From: Phycisphaerae bacterium | Lineage (GTDB): Bacteria > Planctomycetota > Phycisphaerae > SM23-33 | Assembly (NCBI GenBank): GCA_016929245.1 | Contig: JAFGJE010000151.1 | Span: 1-35,172 of the forward strand | Direction of reading: 5' to 3' | DNA: 35,172 bases | In this document: positions 7,906 through 16,269 of the stretch, piece after piece | How positions within the stretch are numbered: the stretch's first letter is position 1 | How the letters are laid out: each line of letters opens with the position of its first letter | Made by a program: the position numbers and the translations under genes | Notes under the pieces: model-generated | The model's database searches: none | What the model was told of the DNA's origin: nothing | What the model saw: only the letters and a program-made list of their open reading frames with translations

Positions 7906-8811
7906 CTACGACGTTTTCTTCCACCGCGACGAACCTTTCACCTGAAACTCCGACGGCGACAGGCCGTAGTAACGGCGGAAAACCTTGGAAAAATAATTCC
8001 CGTTCATGTACCCCACCTGGTAGGCGATCTGCTTGACGGACAATTCCCCGGCCTCCAGAAGCTCCCGCGCCCGTTCCATGCGCACGCCCGCGAGCACGTC
8101 GGTGATGGACGCGCCGAATTCCCGCGAAAACGCCCGGGACAGGTAGAACGCGTTCATGTTATGTTCCGCCGCGAGTTGCTCCAGGCTGATCGTTTCGGCG
8201 TGATGCTCCTGGAGGTATTCGCGCACCGCATGAACCTGCCGTTTCCGCCGCCGGTCGGCCGCCTGTTGGCTGGCCTGACGCACCCGGCGAGGCGCGGGCC
8301 GGCAGTAGCGGACGCAGGCCGTCACCAGTTCCGCCAGAACCGTATTGGCGCGAAGCCGGGCGTCGGGGGAATCCTGAAGCGCCTCGCGTTGCAGCTCGTG
8401 ACACAACAGCCGCAGGTGCATCTTCGCCTGGGCGGGAACGCGAATCAGACGCCGCACTTCCAGGTCCCGCAATAGTTCGTCGCCGGCGTCCCAGAAAAAC
8501 GAAGCCATCAACACCTGGTACTCCCCCGGACTGGTGCGAAGATCCCGATGCGCCTGGGCCTTGGGAATCAGTATCGTGTCGTCCGGATTCACTTCGATGA
8601 TTCGCGTGTCGAGTTTGAGGCGGGCCTGTCCTTTCCGAACGTGGATGAGTTCATGAGAGGCCGAAATATGCTTCTTCGCCCAGACATCCTCGATCGTCAG
8701 GTTATGGACATAATGCAGTTCCGGAAGATGTCGCATCGCCTCCTGGAGACGGCGGTACCATTCCTCTTCGGGAGCGGCCTTGGGAACGTCGCGTTTTCGT
8801 TTGAATGCCAT
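7906..8811 (-). CDS. AraC/XylS-family transcriptional regulator
   Basis: A 301-residue two-domain regulator. Residues ~40-95 look like the cupin-type effector domain (ELIHVRKGQARLKL...PDDTILIPKAQAHRD). Residues ~200-297 form the AraC DNA-binding domain with two helix-turn-helix units (EQLAAEHNMNAFYLSRAFSREFG and VKQIAYQVGYMNGNYFSKVFRRYYGLSPSEF). A basic Arg-rich linker (~175-195) joins them. It is divergent from the aminotransferase operon, with 137 bases between the start codons, which suggests it controls that operon and possibly itself in response to a sugar-like ligand. The ligand cannot be deduced. ATG 8811 lacks a strong ribosome site, but the N-terminal residues fit a start here. Confidence 0.93.
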   Translation of the reverse strand: MAFKRKRDVPKAAPEEEWYRRLQEAMRHLPELHYVHNLTIEDVWAKKHISASHELIHVRKGQARLKLDTRIIEVNPDDTILIPKAQAHRDLRTSPGEYQVLMASFFWDAGDELLRDLEVRRLIRVPAQAKMHLRLLCHELQREALQDSPDARLRANTVLAELVTACVRYCRPAPRRVRQASQQAADRRRKRQVHAVREYLQEHHAETISLEQLAAEHNMNAFYLSRAFSREFGASITDVLAGVRMERARELLEAGELSVKQIAYQVGYMNGNYFSKVFRRYYGLSPSEFQVKGSSRWKKTS

Positions 8812-8825
8812 GTTTCGTCAAATTG

Positions 8826-8854
8826 TGCAAGATTCTACCCCACTTCGCAAGAGG
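8826..8854. promoter_or_regulatory. Candidate AraC-type operator: GCAAGA direct repeat spaced 21 bp
   Basis: GCAAGA occurs at 8827-8832 and again at 8848-8853, exactly 21 bp (two helical turns) apart. This is the half-site spacing that AraC-type activators commonly use. The left copy abuts the likely -10 of the AraC gene (TAGAAT on the minus strand, 8832-8837) and the right copy is about 30 bp upstream of the operon's -10. A nearly palindromic AGAGGTCCCTCT (8850-8861) overlaps it. Inferred from spacing and position only. Confidence 0.35.
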
Positions 8855-8882
8855 TCCCTCTGGTGTATTTTCCACGTCGATT

Positions 8883-8888
8883 TATACT
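8883..8888 (+). promoter_or_regulatory. Predicted -10 element of the aminotransferase operon
   Basis: TATACT at 8883-8888 with no recognisable -35 at 16-18 bp (the position reads CTGGTG). This fits an activator-dependent promoter next to an AraC gene. The predicted leader is about 55 bases long, ending in AGGAGA at 8935-8940 before ATG 8949. Confidence 0.4.
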
Positions 8889-8948
8889 GAAAACAGAGCA
8901 TAACTCAACGCAATGGATTTTATAAATCTTCTTCAGGAGATCACAAAT

Positions 8949-10220
8949 ATGTCAGAAACGTTAGCCATTCACGGCGGAACGCCCGTACTAGGGCCGGACG
9001 CTTTCCTCAATTGGCCTCCCATCGACGACATCGACCGGAAGATGGTGATGGACTCCCTGGAAGGCAACAAGCACGCCTTCGGCCCGAACTGTCGGGCGCT
9101 GGAAACGGAATTCGCCGAATGGAACGGTAACAAATTCGCCGTGACGACCAATTCCGGAACGGCGGCACTGCACATGTCGCTGGTCGCGTGCGGCTGCGGG
9201 GTGGGCGATCACGTGCTCGTGACCGCCTATAGCTGGTCCAGCTCCGCGACGTGCATCCTGCATCATAACTGCATTCCCGTGTTCGTGGACATCGACTGGG
9301 ACACGATGAACATCGACACGAAAAAGATCGAACAGGCGATCACTCCGCAAACCAAGGCCATCGTCGTTGTGCACCTGCACGGCCTGTCGGTGAACATGGA
9401 CGAAGTGCTCGCCGTGGCGAAGAAGCACAACCTGAAGGTGATCGAAGACGCCTGCCAGGCCCACGGCGCGACGTTCAAGGGGCAAAAGGTCGGCACGTTC
9501 GGCGACTGCGCGGCCTTCAGCTTCAACCAGAACAAGTGCCTCTGTTCCGGCGAAGGAGGCATGTTCGTGACGAACAACGAGGACTATCTCGCCAAGGCCC
9601 GGCAGGTGTGGTCGTTCGGCGAAGTGCGCACGCCCTTGGAAGATCGCGATTACCACGCCTACGCCCTGGGATGGATGTACCGCAACAACGACCTGACGGC
9701 GGCGTTCGGTCGGGCGCAACTGTCCAAACTCACCGGATACATCCGGCAGCAGCGAGAAAACGCCGCACGTCTGACGGAATGTCTCCGGGATATCCCGAAT
9801 CTTCTCCTGCCGACGGAACCGAAAGATCACGAGCATAACTGGTACAATTACACCATTCGGTTCGACATGGAGGCGCTGGGGCATGTCGAAGACGCCGCGA
9901 CGTTCCGCCACAAACTGATCAAGGCCCTCCAGGCGGAGGGATTGCCCACGAGCGTCTGGCAGGCGTTCGCGCTACCGACGATGACGGTCTTCCAGGCCCG
10001 CAACGCCTACGGGAAGGGTTGCCCGTGGGATTGCCCGCACACGACGCCCGTCGCCTACGACGAAGCGGACTATCCCGTCGCGAAAAAACACTGCGACCGG
10101 CACACCGGACTGACCATGCCCCTGCGAGCGCCCAACAAACCCGACGCCGCGAAAAAAGTCGCCCGGGTCTACGAAAAAGTGATGGCCGACATCGATCAGG
10201 TGGAGAAAGTGAAACTATGA
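8949..10220 (+). CDS. DegT/DnrJ/EryC1/StrS-family PLP-dependent aminotransferase
   Basis: A 423-residue fold-type I PLP enzyme of the sugar aminotransferase group, which usually transfers an amino group from glutamate to a keto sugar. Visible features are VTTNSGTAALHMSL near residues 65-80 (phosphate binding), IEDACQAHGA with the PLP-ring aspartate at about D167, and FSFNQNKCLCSGEGG with the Schiff-base lysine at about K196. The family consensus has a Thr-rich sequence after that lysine; here it is CLCSGEGG. ATG 8949 has AGGAGA 8 bases upstream. An in-frame ATG at 8913 would add twelve residues and has no ribosome site. It overlaps the next gene by ATGA. Substrate unknown. In this operon it may act in breakdown rather than nucleotide-sugar synthesis. 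Confidence 0.93.
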   Translation: MSETLAIHGGTPVLGPDAFLNWPPIDDIDRKMVMDSLEGNKHAFGPNCRALETEFAEWNGNKFAVTTNSGTAALHMSLVACGCGVGDHVLVTAYSWSSSATCILHHNCIPVFVDIDWDTMNIDTKKIEQAITPQTKAIVVVHLHGLSVNMDEVLAVAKKHNLKVIEDACQAHGATFKGQKVGTFGDCAAFSFNQNKCLCSGEGGMFVTNNEDYLAKARQVWSFGEVRTPLEDRDYHAYALGWMYRNNDLTAAFGRAQLSKLTGYIRQQRENAARLTECLRDIPNLLLPTEPKDHEHNWYNYTIRFDMEALGHVEDAATFRHKLIKALQAEGLPTSVWQAFALPTMTVFQARNAYGKGCPWDCPHTTPVAYDEADYPVAKKHCDRHTGLTMPLRAPNKPDAAKKVARVYEKVMADIDQVEKVKL

Positions 10221-11029
10221 AACTTTGCATGATGTCCTATACCGTCTCCCGCCGGAAGGATTTTTTTGACCTGAAGCGCATGCTGGATTTGACCGTCGAA
10301 CTCGGATTGGAGGGGATCGACTTCGTCACGCTGCACGACGAATCTCCGCGGACGCTCAAGTCGATGTGTGACGACCGCGGCTTGAAGATCGTCTGCCACA
10401 CGTTCATGGCCGACCTGAACCATCCGACGGCCGAAGAACGTCAACCGGGCGTCGAAACCTGCAAGCAGGGCATCGAAAACGCCGTCGCTCTCGGCGCGCC
10501 GGTGATCATGCTGCCGACGAAAGTCATTCCCGGCCGCTCGTCGGCGGAGAGTCGCCGGAACTGGATCGAAGGTCTGAAGGACGTCGCTCCCATCGCCAAA
10601 GACGCGGGCGTGATTCTCACCGTGGAGAATTTCCCCGGCAAGGAGAGTCCCTTCGTGACGGCCGATCATTTCCTCGAAGCGGCCGGGGAAGTGCCGGGCC
10701 TGAAGCTGACCTACGACTCCGGTAACGCCGGTTCCGGGGAAGACCCCGCCGAGAGCTTTCGCCGCACCGCCTCCCACGCCGTCCACGCCCATTTCAAGGA
10801 TTGGGAAATTTCGGATCAACCCCAAGACGGCTACCGCGAAATGCTGGACGGGCGCTATTACAAACCGGCGTTGATCGGCGAAGGCGACATCCCCCACAAA
10901 CCCGTCATCGAAGCGATGAAATCCGCCGGATACGAAGGCTTCATTAACATAGAATATGAAGGCGACAAATATGACCCCTACGAAGGAATCCGCCGCGCGG
11001 TGGAGTACCTCCGCGGCCTGGGAGTATGA
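10217..11029 (+). CDS. Sugar phosphate isomerase/epimerase family protein (xylose isomerase-like TIM barrel)
   Basis: A 270-residue AP-endonuclease-2/xylose-isomerase-like TIM barrel. Conserved metal-site elements are TVENFPGKES (Glu ligand), LTYDSGNAG (Asp), HAHFKDWE (His/Asp) and the final FINIEYEG (Glu), with GLEGIDFVTLHDE on an early strand. The family covers isomerases, epimerases and dehydratases of keto or inositol sugars, so the exact reaction is open. The ATG overlaps the aminotransferase stop (ATGA, 10217-10220), indicating translational coupling. No signal peptide is present, so it is cytoplasmic. The neighbours suggest it handles the same sugar-like substrate as the aminotransferase. 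Confidence 0.9.
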   Translation: MKLCMMSYTVSRRKDFFDLKRMLDLTVELGLEGIDFVTLHDESPRTLKSMCDDRGLKIVCHTFMADLNHPTAEERQPGVETCKQGIENAVALGAPVIMLPTKVIPGRSSAESRRNWIEGLKDVAPIAKDAGVILTVENFPGKESPFVTADHFLEAAGEVPGLKLTYDSGNAGSGEDPAESFRRTASHAVHAHFKDWEISDQPQDGYREMLDGRYYKPALIGEGDIPHKPVIEAMKSAGYEGFINIEYEGDKYDPYEGIRRAVEYLRGLGV

Positions 11030-11062
11030 CGTCTGCGATCATCGCCTGGGAAAAAAACTCCT

Positions 11063-12139
11063 ATGAACAAACAAACACGTGATCGCTATGCCGCGTTCTG
11101 GGAATGTTCCTCCCTGGGCCGACCGCTGTTATTCGTAACCGCGCCGCGCCCCGACGCCGAAGAGCACCCCGACGACAAGCGTCCCCGCGACGCGGACGAA
11201 CTGGGCGATTGGCTGTTCAACCCGCGACGAGTCCTGCCGCGCCTCGCACGCCGGGTGAAAAACACCTACCACGCCGCCGAAGCCTTTCCGATTACGTTTC
11301 CGATGACCACAAACCTTCCCGCCCTCCAGGCGGGATTTCTGGGCGGCGATTATCGTGTCTCTCCGGACAACGGATCGGGCTGGTGCGACCCCGTGATCGA
11401 CGACCTGGACGAATGGTGTAAAACCGCCGCCGTCGATCCCGAAAATATCTGGTGGACGCGAACGCTCACACTCCTGTCCGAAGCGCAATGCCTGGCGAAG
11501 GAGGGAATCATCGTGGCCCACCCCGACACGCAGGGCGGCGGGCAGATTCTGGATCTGCTGCGCGGGACGGAAAAACTCGCCATGGATATGATCGATCAGC
11601 CGGAGGCGATTCAAACGGCTATGCGAAGAATCGATGAAACCTGGCTGGAGTATTGGACCGCCATGAACGCCGTCATCGGCGAGTATCAGAATGGTCACGC
11701 CGATTGGCTGCGGGTGTATTCCGACAGGCCGATGGTCTGCCCGGAGTGCGACGTGTCCTGCATGATCTCCAACGCGATGTTCCGGGAATTTTTCCTTCCC
11801 AGCGTTCGATTTCAGTGTGAAACCGCCGAACGAAGCATACATCATCTGGACGGCCCGGGCGCGATCCGGCACCTCGACAGTCTTCTGGAAATTTCCTCGC
11901 TCAACGGAATCCAATGGGTTCCCGGCGCGGGGGCGAAGCCCATGGTGGAATGGCTGGATCTTCTGAAGAAAATCCAGGACGCCGGCAAGTGTCTGCATAT
12001 CAGTTGTCCCTCGGAGCAGGTTCTCGCCGTCGTCTCGGAATTGCGGCCGGAGGGTTTGTACATCCGTACCGGTTGCGCTTCCCCCGACCAGGCCGATAAA
12101 CTCGTCCAGAACGTTTCCCGACAATTTGGAGAACAGTAA
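11063..12139 (+). CDS. Uroporphyrinogen decarboxylase-fold protein (URO-D-like, probable catabolic or methyltransferase subfamily)
   Basis: A 358-residue protein of the URO-D/MtaA superfamily. It begins with the RDRYAAFWECSSLGRPLLFVTAP segment seen in the planctomycete/Lentisphaerae-type URO-D-like proteins and ends with HHLDGPGAIRHLDSLLEI, GIQWVPGAGAKPMVEWLDLLKKI and LHISCPSEQV. The His-x-x-Cys near the end could bind zinc, as in corrinoid:CoM methyltransferases, but the full ligand set cannot be confirmed. Length and context argue against a haem-pathway HemE: there are no other haem genes, and it sits in a sugar-type operon under an AraC regulator. It starts 33 bases after the previous stop with only a weak GGGA ribosome site. 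Confidence 0.82.
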   Translation: MNKQTRDRYAAFWECSSLGRPLLFVTAPRPDAEEHPDDKRPRDADELGDWLFNPRRVLPRLARRVKNTYHAAEAFPITFPMTTNLPALQAGFLGGDYRVSPDNGSGWCDPVIDDLDEWCKTAAVDPENIWWTRTLTLLSEAQCLAKEGIIVAHPDTQGGGQILDLLRGTEKLAMDMIDQPEAIQTAMRRIDETWLEYWTAMNAVIGEYQNGHADWLRVYSDRPMVCPECDVSCMISNAMFREFFLPSVRFQCETAERSIHHLDGPGAIRHLDSLLEISSLNGIQWVPGAGAKPMVEWLDLLKKIQDAGKCLHISCPSEQVLAVVSELRPEGLYIRTGCASPDQADKLVQNVSRQFGEQ

Positions 12140-12142
12140 AAC

Positions 12143-13609
12143 ATGAACACCCAATCACAAAATACATCGAACCTGAAGATCGGCTGGGCGCGGGCGGACA
12201 TCACCCCGCCGGAACCCGTCGCCCTGTGCGGGCAATTTCACATCCGCATGTCCGAAGGCGTGCACGACCCCTTAACCGCGACCGTCCTGGTGCTGGACGA
12301 CGGGAACGACCAGGCGGTGTTCGTCAGTTGCGATCTCGTTGCCACGTCCAACGAACTACGAGACGACGTGATATCCCGCCTGGCCGGGCGGGTAGATGTG
12401 TTGAACCCGCAAAAAATCATCCTTCACGCGACGCACACGCATACGGCCCCGAATGTGTGTCCTAAAACGTCATTCCAACATGAGGAAACCATCACGCTTC
12501 TGAAGATAGACGCGATGGACACGGAGGACTACATTTGCTTTGCGGGTGAACGGATCGCCGATGCCGTCGATAAGGCATGGAAATCCCGCGCTACGGGAAA
12601 GATCGCGTTCGGAATGGACTACGCCGTCGTGGGCCGCAATCGCCGATGGGTGAATACCGAAGGCGTGTCCAAAATGCTTGGTAACACGAACGACGAAAAG
12701 TTCAGCCACGTCGAAGGCTACGAGGATCACTCCGTGGGCGTGATCGCTACGCGCGACGAAAAGGGCGAATTGACCGGCCTGGTGGTCAATATCGCGTGTC
12801 CCTCGCAGGTGGTGGGCGGCGAGTATACCGTCAGCGCGGATTTCTGGCACGACATCCGCGTGGAACTGCGAAAACGATTCGGCGAAACCCTGTTCATTCT
12901 CCCGCAACTCAGCGCCGCCGGGGACCAGTGCCCGCATCTGATGTACGACAAGCAGGCCCACCGGCGCATGCTCGAACTGGCCGGCCGAACCGAGCGCGAG
13001 GAATACGGCCTTCGCGTCGCCGACGCGGTTTCGCGCGCCCTGGCGATTCTCGGCGACCGCACCGACGCCGCTGCGCCCCTGCGACATCACGTCGAAACGC
13101 TTCAACTGCCCGTGACCCGCATCACCCAACAACAGGCGCAGGACGCTCGGAACGAAGCGGAAACCTGGAAGCATACCTTCGACGAGGAAATAAAAAAACT
13201 CGAAGACGATCCCTCCCTGCGCGAGCAGCCGCGATGGTACGTACCCGCTTCCCGCGCCCGAAGCCGGATGTTGTGGTATCAAAGCGCCGTGGATCGATAC
13301 GAGCAGCAGGAGAAAAACGCCGCCAAACCCTATCCGGCGGGAATACACGTCATCCGGCTGGGCGATATCGTCTTCGCGACGAATCCGTTCGAGTATTACC
13401 TCGATTTCGGCGTGTTCATCAAGGTCCGCAGCAAGGCCGTCCAGACGTTCCTGGTGCAACTGGCGGGATCGGCCACGTACGTTCCATCCCAGCGTTCGAC
13501 CCAAGGCGGCGGATATGGTTCGGTGCCTTCGAGCAATCCCGTAGGCCCGGAAGGCGGGCGGATGCTGGCGGAAAAAACCATCGACGTGATCGAGCAACTC
13601 TGGAAATAA
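12143..13609 (+). CDS. Neutral/alkaline ceramidase-like hydrolase, cytoplasmic form
   Basis: A 488-residue protein matching the N-terminal catalytic domain of neutral ceramidases: GWARADITPPEPVALCGQF at the start, then LVLDDGNDQAVFVSCDLV, and the zinc motif HATHTHTAPN near residues 95-104. Ceramidases use a nucleophilic Ser in GDVSP. The matching place here is AAGDQCPH with Cys at residue 263. There is no signal peptide and no C-terminal immunoglobulin-like domain, so a cytoplasmic amidase on a small N-acyl or related substrate seems likelier than ceramide. GGAG lies about 10 bases before ATG 12143, which follows the previous stop by 3 bases. It is the last gene of the AraC-divergent operon. 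Confidence 0.85.
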   Translation: MNTQSQNTSNLKIGWARADITPPEPVALCGQFHIRMSEGVHDPLTATVLVLDDGNDQAVFVSCDLVATSNELRDDVISRLAGRVDVLNPQKIILHATHTHTAPNVCPKTSFQHEETITLLKIDAMDTEDYICFAGERIADAVDKAWKSRATGKIAFGMDYAVVGRNRRWVNTEGVSKMLGNTNDEKFSHVEGYEDHSVGVIATRDEKGELTGLVVNIACPSQVVGGEYTVSADFWHDIRVELRKRFGETLFILPQLSAAGDQCPHLMYDKQAHRRMLELAGRTEREEYGLRVADAVSRALAILGDRTDAAAPLRHHVETLQLPVTRITQQQAQDARNEAETWKHTFDEEIKKLEDDPSLREQPRWYVPASRARSRMLWYQSAVDRYEQQEKNAAKPYPAGIHVIRLGDIVFATNPFEYYLDFGVFIKVRSKAVQTFLVQLAGSATYVPSQRSTQGGGYGSVPSSNPVGPEGGRMLAEKTIDVIEQLWK

Positions 13610-13625
13610 GACTCTGATGAGATAA

Positions 13626-13648
13626 CCCCTCAGGGACTCAGGATGACA
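13626..13648. repeat. Solo half of a TCATCCTGAGC palindrome (element H)
   Basis: This 23-base stretch matches the right arm of element E (31543-31579) over CCCCTTAGGGGCTCAGGATGACA with two substitutions, but has no left arm beside it. It lies in the 54-base gap between the convergent ceramidase-like and RDD genes, 16 bases after the former's stop. It is best read as a decayed or half element. Confidence 0.7.
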
Positions 13649-13663
13649 ATACGGGGATGGATT

Positions 13664-15349
13664 TCAGTTGGTGGATTCGTCGTTTTTTCCCGTTGGAATC
13701 GACGGCGGGGTCGGAAGGCTTCTTCGTTCGACGACCGCCGTTCGGGCGATCATGTCGCCGAGGCGCTGACGGTTTCGCGTCAGCAACGGCAGGAGAACGA
13801 AGATCATCATCAGCCAGGCCATCGGCGAAACCAGCATCGACAGCTCGATGGCCTTCGTGAAATTGCGAAGAACCGCTTCCCGGAAGTTCGGCTTGCGCCC
13901 GTTCTCGTTGACGGATCGCAGGCGAAGGAGCATCTTGCCCGGCGTCGCGCCGTAGCGCAAATCCATGATGGTTCCGTAAACGATGTACAATCCCTGGGAA
14001 AGGATGATCGTGTAAATCGTCGCCACCAACAGCGACGGAGGGGCGGTTTCGGGATGTTCGATCATCTGCTGCACGGCGTCCAGATTCAGGTTCGTCGGGA
14101 GGAAAAATATCCCGGAGAGGAAATACAACGGCAGGAAATCCACCAGCGCCGCCAGCAGGCGCTTGAACAGGTTGCCCGGAATCAGGTTCTTGGGAAGAAG
14201 AAACGGTTTGGGCGGCTGACGGAAACGGCGGAAGAACATTCCCACGCCGATTAAGATCACCACGCCCAGCAGGAAATAATTGTACAGGTCGCTCGCCCAG
14301 GCGGTATCGGGCATGGATTGCAGTTCTTCGGTGACGTTTTCGGGTTCGCCCAGCGCCCCGCTGGGGCTGCACAGGGTGAAGTAGATCGTCTTTCCGTCCT
14401 GCCGGAGGATCGCCAGTTGATCGCCCAGCCGCGAGACGCGAGGCGAAGCGTCCGCCGGCCAGGTTACGTCCTTCTGATTTCGCGTGATCGGCTGGGTGGT
14501 GAACGGGACTTTCGAGTCGGGGGCGTATCGCGTGATCGCCAGGGAGAATTTCGTCGGCGCGGTCGTGGTGGTTTCTTCCCCGGTGCGATGCACGACCAGA
14601 AGCCGATTTTTCACCGCCGCCATGCCCACGGGGAATTGTTCCGCCGGGAACGTGTGAATCACGTCCCATCCAGCCTGGCCGTTCCGCGCGGGGGAATATC
14701 GGCGCAACAGGGAAGGTTGAACCGAAGATTTCCCTTCGCGGTGCATGAGTTGGTACAATTGCCCCTTCAGAATCGCCAGATACACCGGCGCGTCCGGCGC
14801 GGGCGCATCGTCGGGTGCGACAGGTCCCCAGGCGACGGGCGTCCAGTCGTTTCCCGTCGCGCGGTAAAGGCATTCGCGGGGCGCCGGGGTGGCGGGTTGG
14901 GGCTGTGTCGTCGCCGCCGCCGTCGTCGGTTGGGTGGTGGAAAAGGGCGGTTTGGGCGGTTCGTCTCGCCGAACCAGAACGAAGACCGCCGATTGATCCT
15001 TTTCCAGGCCGCCGAAATTCTCACCGCTACAGACGGCGAGAAAGTCTCCGGGCAGATTCGCCGCCACCCGCATGTCGCCCAGGGCGTTCACGATGACGTG
15101 CTGGCGGTCCGCGTAAAATAAATGCAGCGCATCGCCGTCGGCGACGGCGGCGACGGGAACTTTCGTCTGATTTCGCGCGCTGACGCGCCAGGAGACGCCG
15201 AGTTCCTTATAAAACACGTCGGACGTTTCGCCGCTTTCGGCGGGGCGAACCAGCCAGAGCTTCCTCGCGTCCCCGGCGAGAAGATCGTCCGCCAAGACGC
15301 GGGAATTCAGCAGAAGCACCAATACGGCGATAATCGTTCGAACCTTCAC
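13664..15349 (-). CDS. RDD-family membrane protein with large exported N-terminal region
   Basis: A 561-residue protein. An N-terminal signal peptide (MKVRTIIAVLVLLLNSRVLA) leads into an extracytoplasmic region of about 330 residues that contains a low-complexity TTQP/TAAATTQP linker near residues 135-150 and no recognised domain. A transmembrane helix follows (YFLLGVVILIGVGMFF), then an RDD domain with three helices: FKRLLAALVDFLPLYFLSGIFF, LVATIYTIILSQGLYIVYGT with LRYGATPGKMLLRL, and MLVSPMAWLMMIFVLLPLL followed by RLGDMIARTAVV. The GTG start overlaps the upstream lipoprotein stop (GTGA), so the two are coupled. RDD proteins are variously linked to transport and envelope processes. No specific role can be assigned. 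Confidence 0.85.
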   Translation of the reverse strand: MKVRTIIAVLVLLLNSRVLADDLLAGDARKLWLVRPAESGETSDVFYKELGVSWRVSARNQTKVPVAAVADGDALHLFYADRQHVIVNALGDMRVAANLPGDFLAVCSGENFGGLEKDQSAVFVLVRRDEPPKPPFSTTQPTTAAATTQPQPATPAPRECLYRATGNDWTPVAWGPVAPDDAPAPDAPVYLAILKGQLYQLMHREGKSSVQPSLLRRYSPARNGQAGWDVIHTFPAEQFPVGMAAVKNRLLVVHRTGEETTTTAPTKFSLAITRYAPDSKVPFTTQPITRNQKDVTWPADASPRVSRLGDQLAILRQDGKTIYFTLCSPSGALGEPENVTEELQSMPDTAWASDLYNYFLLGVVILIGVGMFFRRFRQPPKPFLLPKNLIPGNLFKRLLAALVDFLPLYFLSGIFFLPTNLNLDAVQQMIEHPETAPPSLLVATIYTIILSQGLYIVYGTIMDLRYGATPGKMLLRLRSVNENGRKPNFREAVLRNFTKAIELSMLVSPMAWLMMIFVLLPLLTRNRQRLGDMIARTAVVERRSLPTPPSIPTGKNDESTN

Positions 15350-16269
15350 TGGGCGGGCGTTCCTTTCTTCACGTCAACGGCCGGCAGGTGGGCGTCGATG
15401 GGTTCGGTGGTCAGACGGTCTCGGCAGCGGTACGCCGCCGGATCGACCTTGTCGGCCGTGGTCATGTTGGAAAGTTTCAGGCGAAGCTCCCCCCCGGTCT
15501 TTCGCCATCGCATGAGAATGTCCGTGGGCATCTCCACGGGAGTCTCGTCGTCGACGTCTTCCATCGCGACGGGTCGATAGTTTTTCATTTCCGCCGTCAG
15601 CACCGCCAGGCCGTTCGCGTCGAACAGGTCCGCGCGAAACGCGCGGCGGGGTTCGTTCTCGGCCCAGCGAAGGTACATGTCGCGTTTGAACAGGAATTTT
15701 CCCGTGATCGGCTGGCGATCGACGTAGGTCAGCACGTACGCGCAGGGATCGAAGCTGATGCGCTGGGCGACGAACGGGGGAGTCGTCGCGTCGGCGGGCA
15801 GTTCGCAGATCGCCAGGACCGCCGGGATGTGCGTCGGGTCGATGGGCATGTCTTTCACGCCCGGCGCGCCCGCCAGCGGCAGGCGTCCCCAGCGACAGCT
15901 TTTGCGGTCGCCGGCCTGGAACCAGAGGTAGTACACTCCCTCGGCGGTGCTGACGCCCAGCCGCCCGATTTCCGTACCGGCTTCGCGGAACAACAGGAAA
16001 AAGTCCGCCGGCTGGGTCGGATCGGCGGATTTCCGCAACGCCAGCAAACCCAGGGCGGAAAAGGGAAGACCTGTCGCCGATTCCTTGTACGTCACCTCCG
16101 CCCGGGCCCACAAGCGGGGCACGCGCGCCGCCGCCTCGTTGTACTCCGCGACGATTTTCGCCGGCGGCTGAATCGTCGAAAGCGGCGGGTGGGGTTTCTC
16201 GCACCCGATCACCGGCAGGATGGTTGCAAGCAGGAGGATGAACAGGCTGCGCCGGGTTGGGAAGGTCAT
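15346..16269 (-). CDS. Hypothetical lipoprotein, possibly LolA/LolB-like
   Basis: A 307-residue predicted lipoprotein. The signal sequence MTFPTRRSLFILLLATILPVIGC carries a lipobox with Cys23. The mature part begins with a proline-rich linker and an AEYNEAAARVPRLWARAEVTY segment, then alternating beta-type segments (LGLLALRKSADPTQPADFFLLFREAGTEIGRLGVSTAEGVYYLWFQAG) resembling LolB/DUF4292-like outer-membrane lipoprotein folds; similarity is by pattern only. ATGA overlaps with both neighbours make this the middle gene of a three-gene operon (zinc-finger protein, lipoprotein, RDD protein). It is probably anchored in the envelope. Confidence 0.8.
   Translation of the reverse strand: MTFPTRRSLFILLLATILPVIGCEKPHPPLSTIQPPAKIVAEYNEAAARVPRLWARAEVTYKESATGLPFSALGLLALRKSADPTQPADFFLLFREAGTEIGRLGVSTAEGVYYLWFQAGDRKSCRWGRLPLAGAPGVKDMPIDPTHIPAVLAICELPADATTPPFVAQRISFDPCAYVLTYVDRQPITGKFLFKRDMYLRWAENEPRRAFRADLFDANGLAVLTAEMKNYRPVAMEDVDDETPVEMPTDILMRWRKTGGELRLKLSNMTTADKVDPAAYRCRDRLTTEPIDAHLPAVDVKKGTPAQ

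Noticed and set aside
11063-12139. Naming the URO-D-fold gene hemE
   Set aside because: The conserved HemE N-terminal motif is missing and the gene sits in a sugar-type operon without other haem genes.
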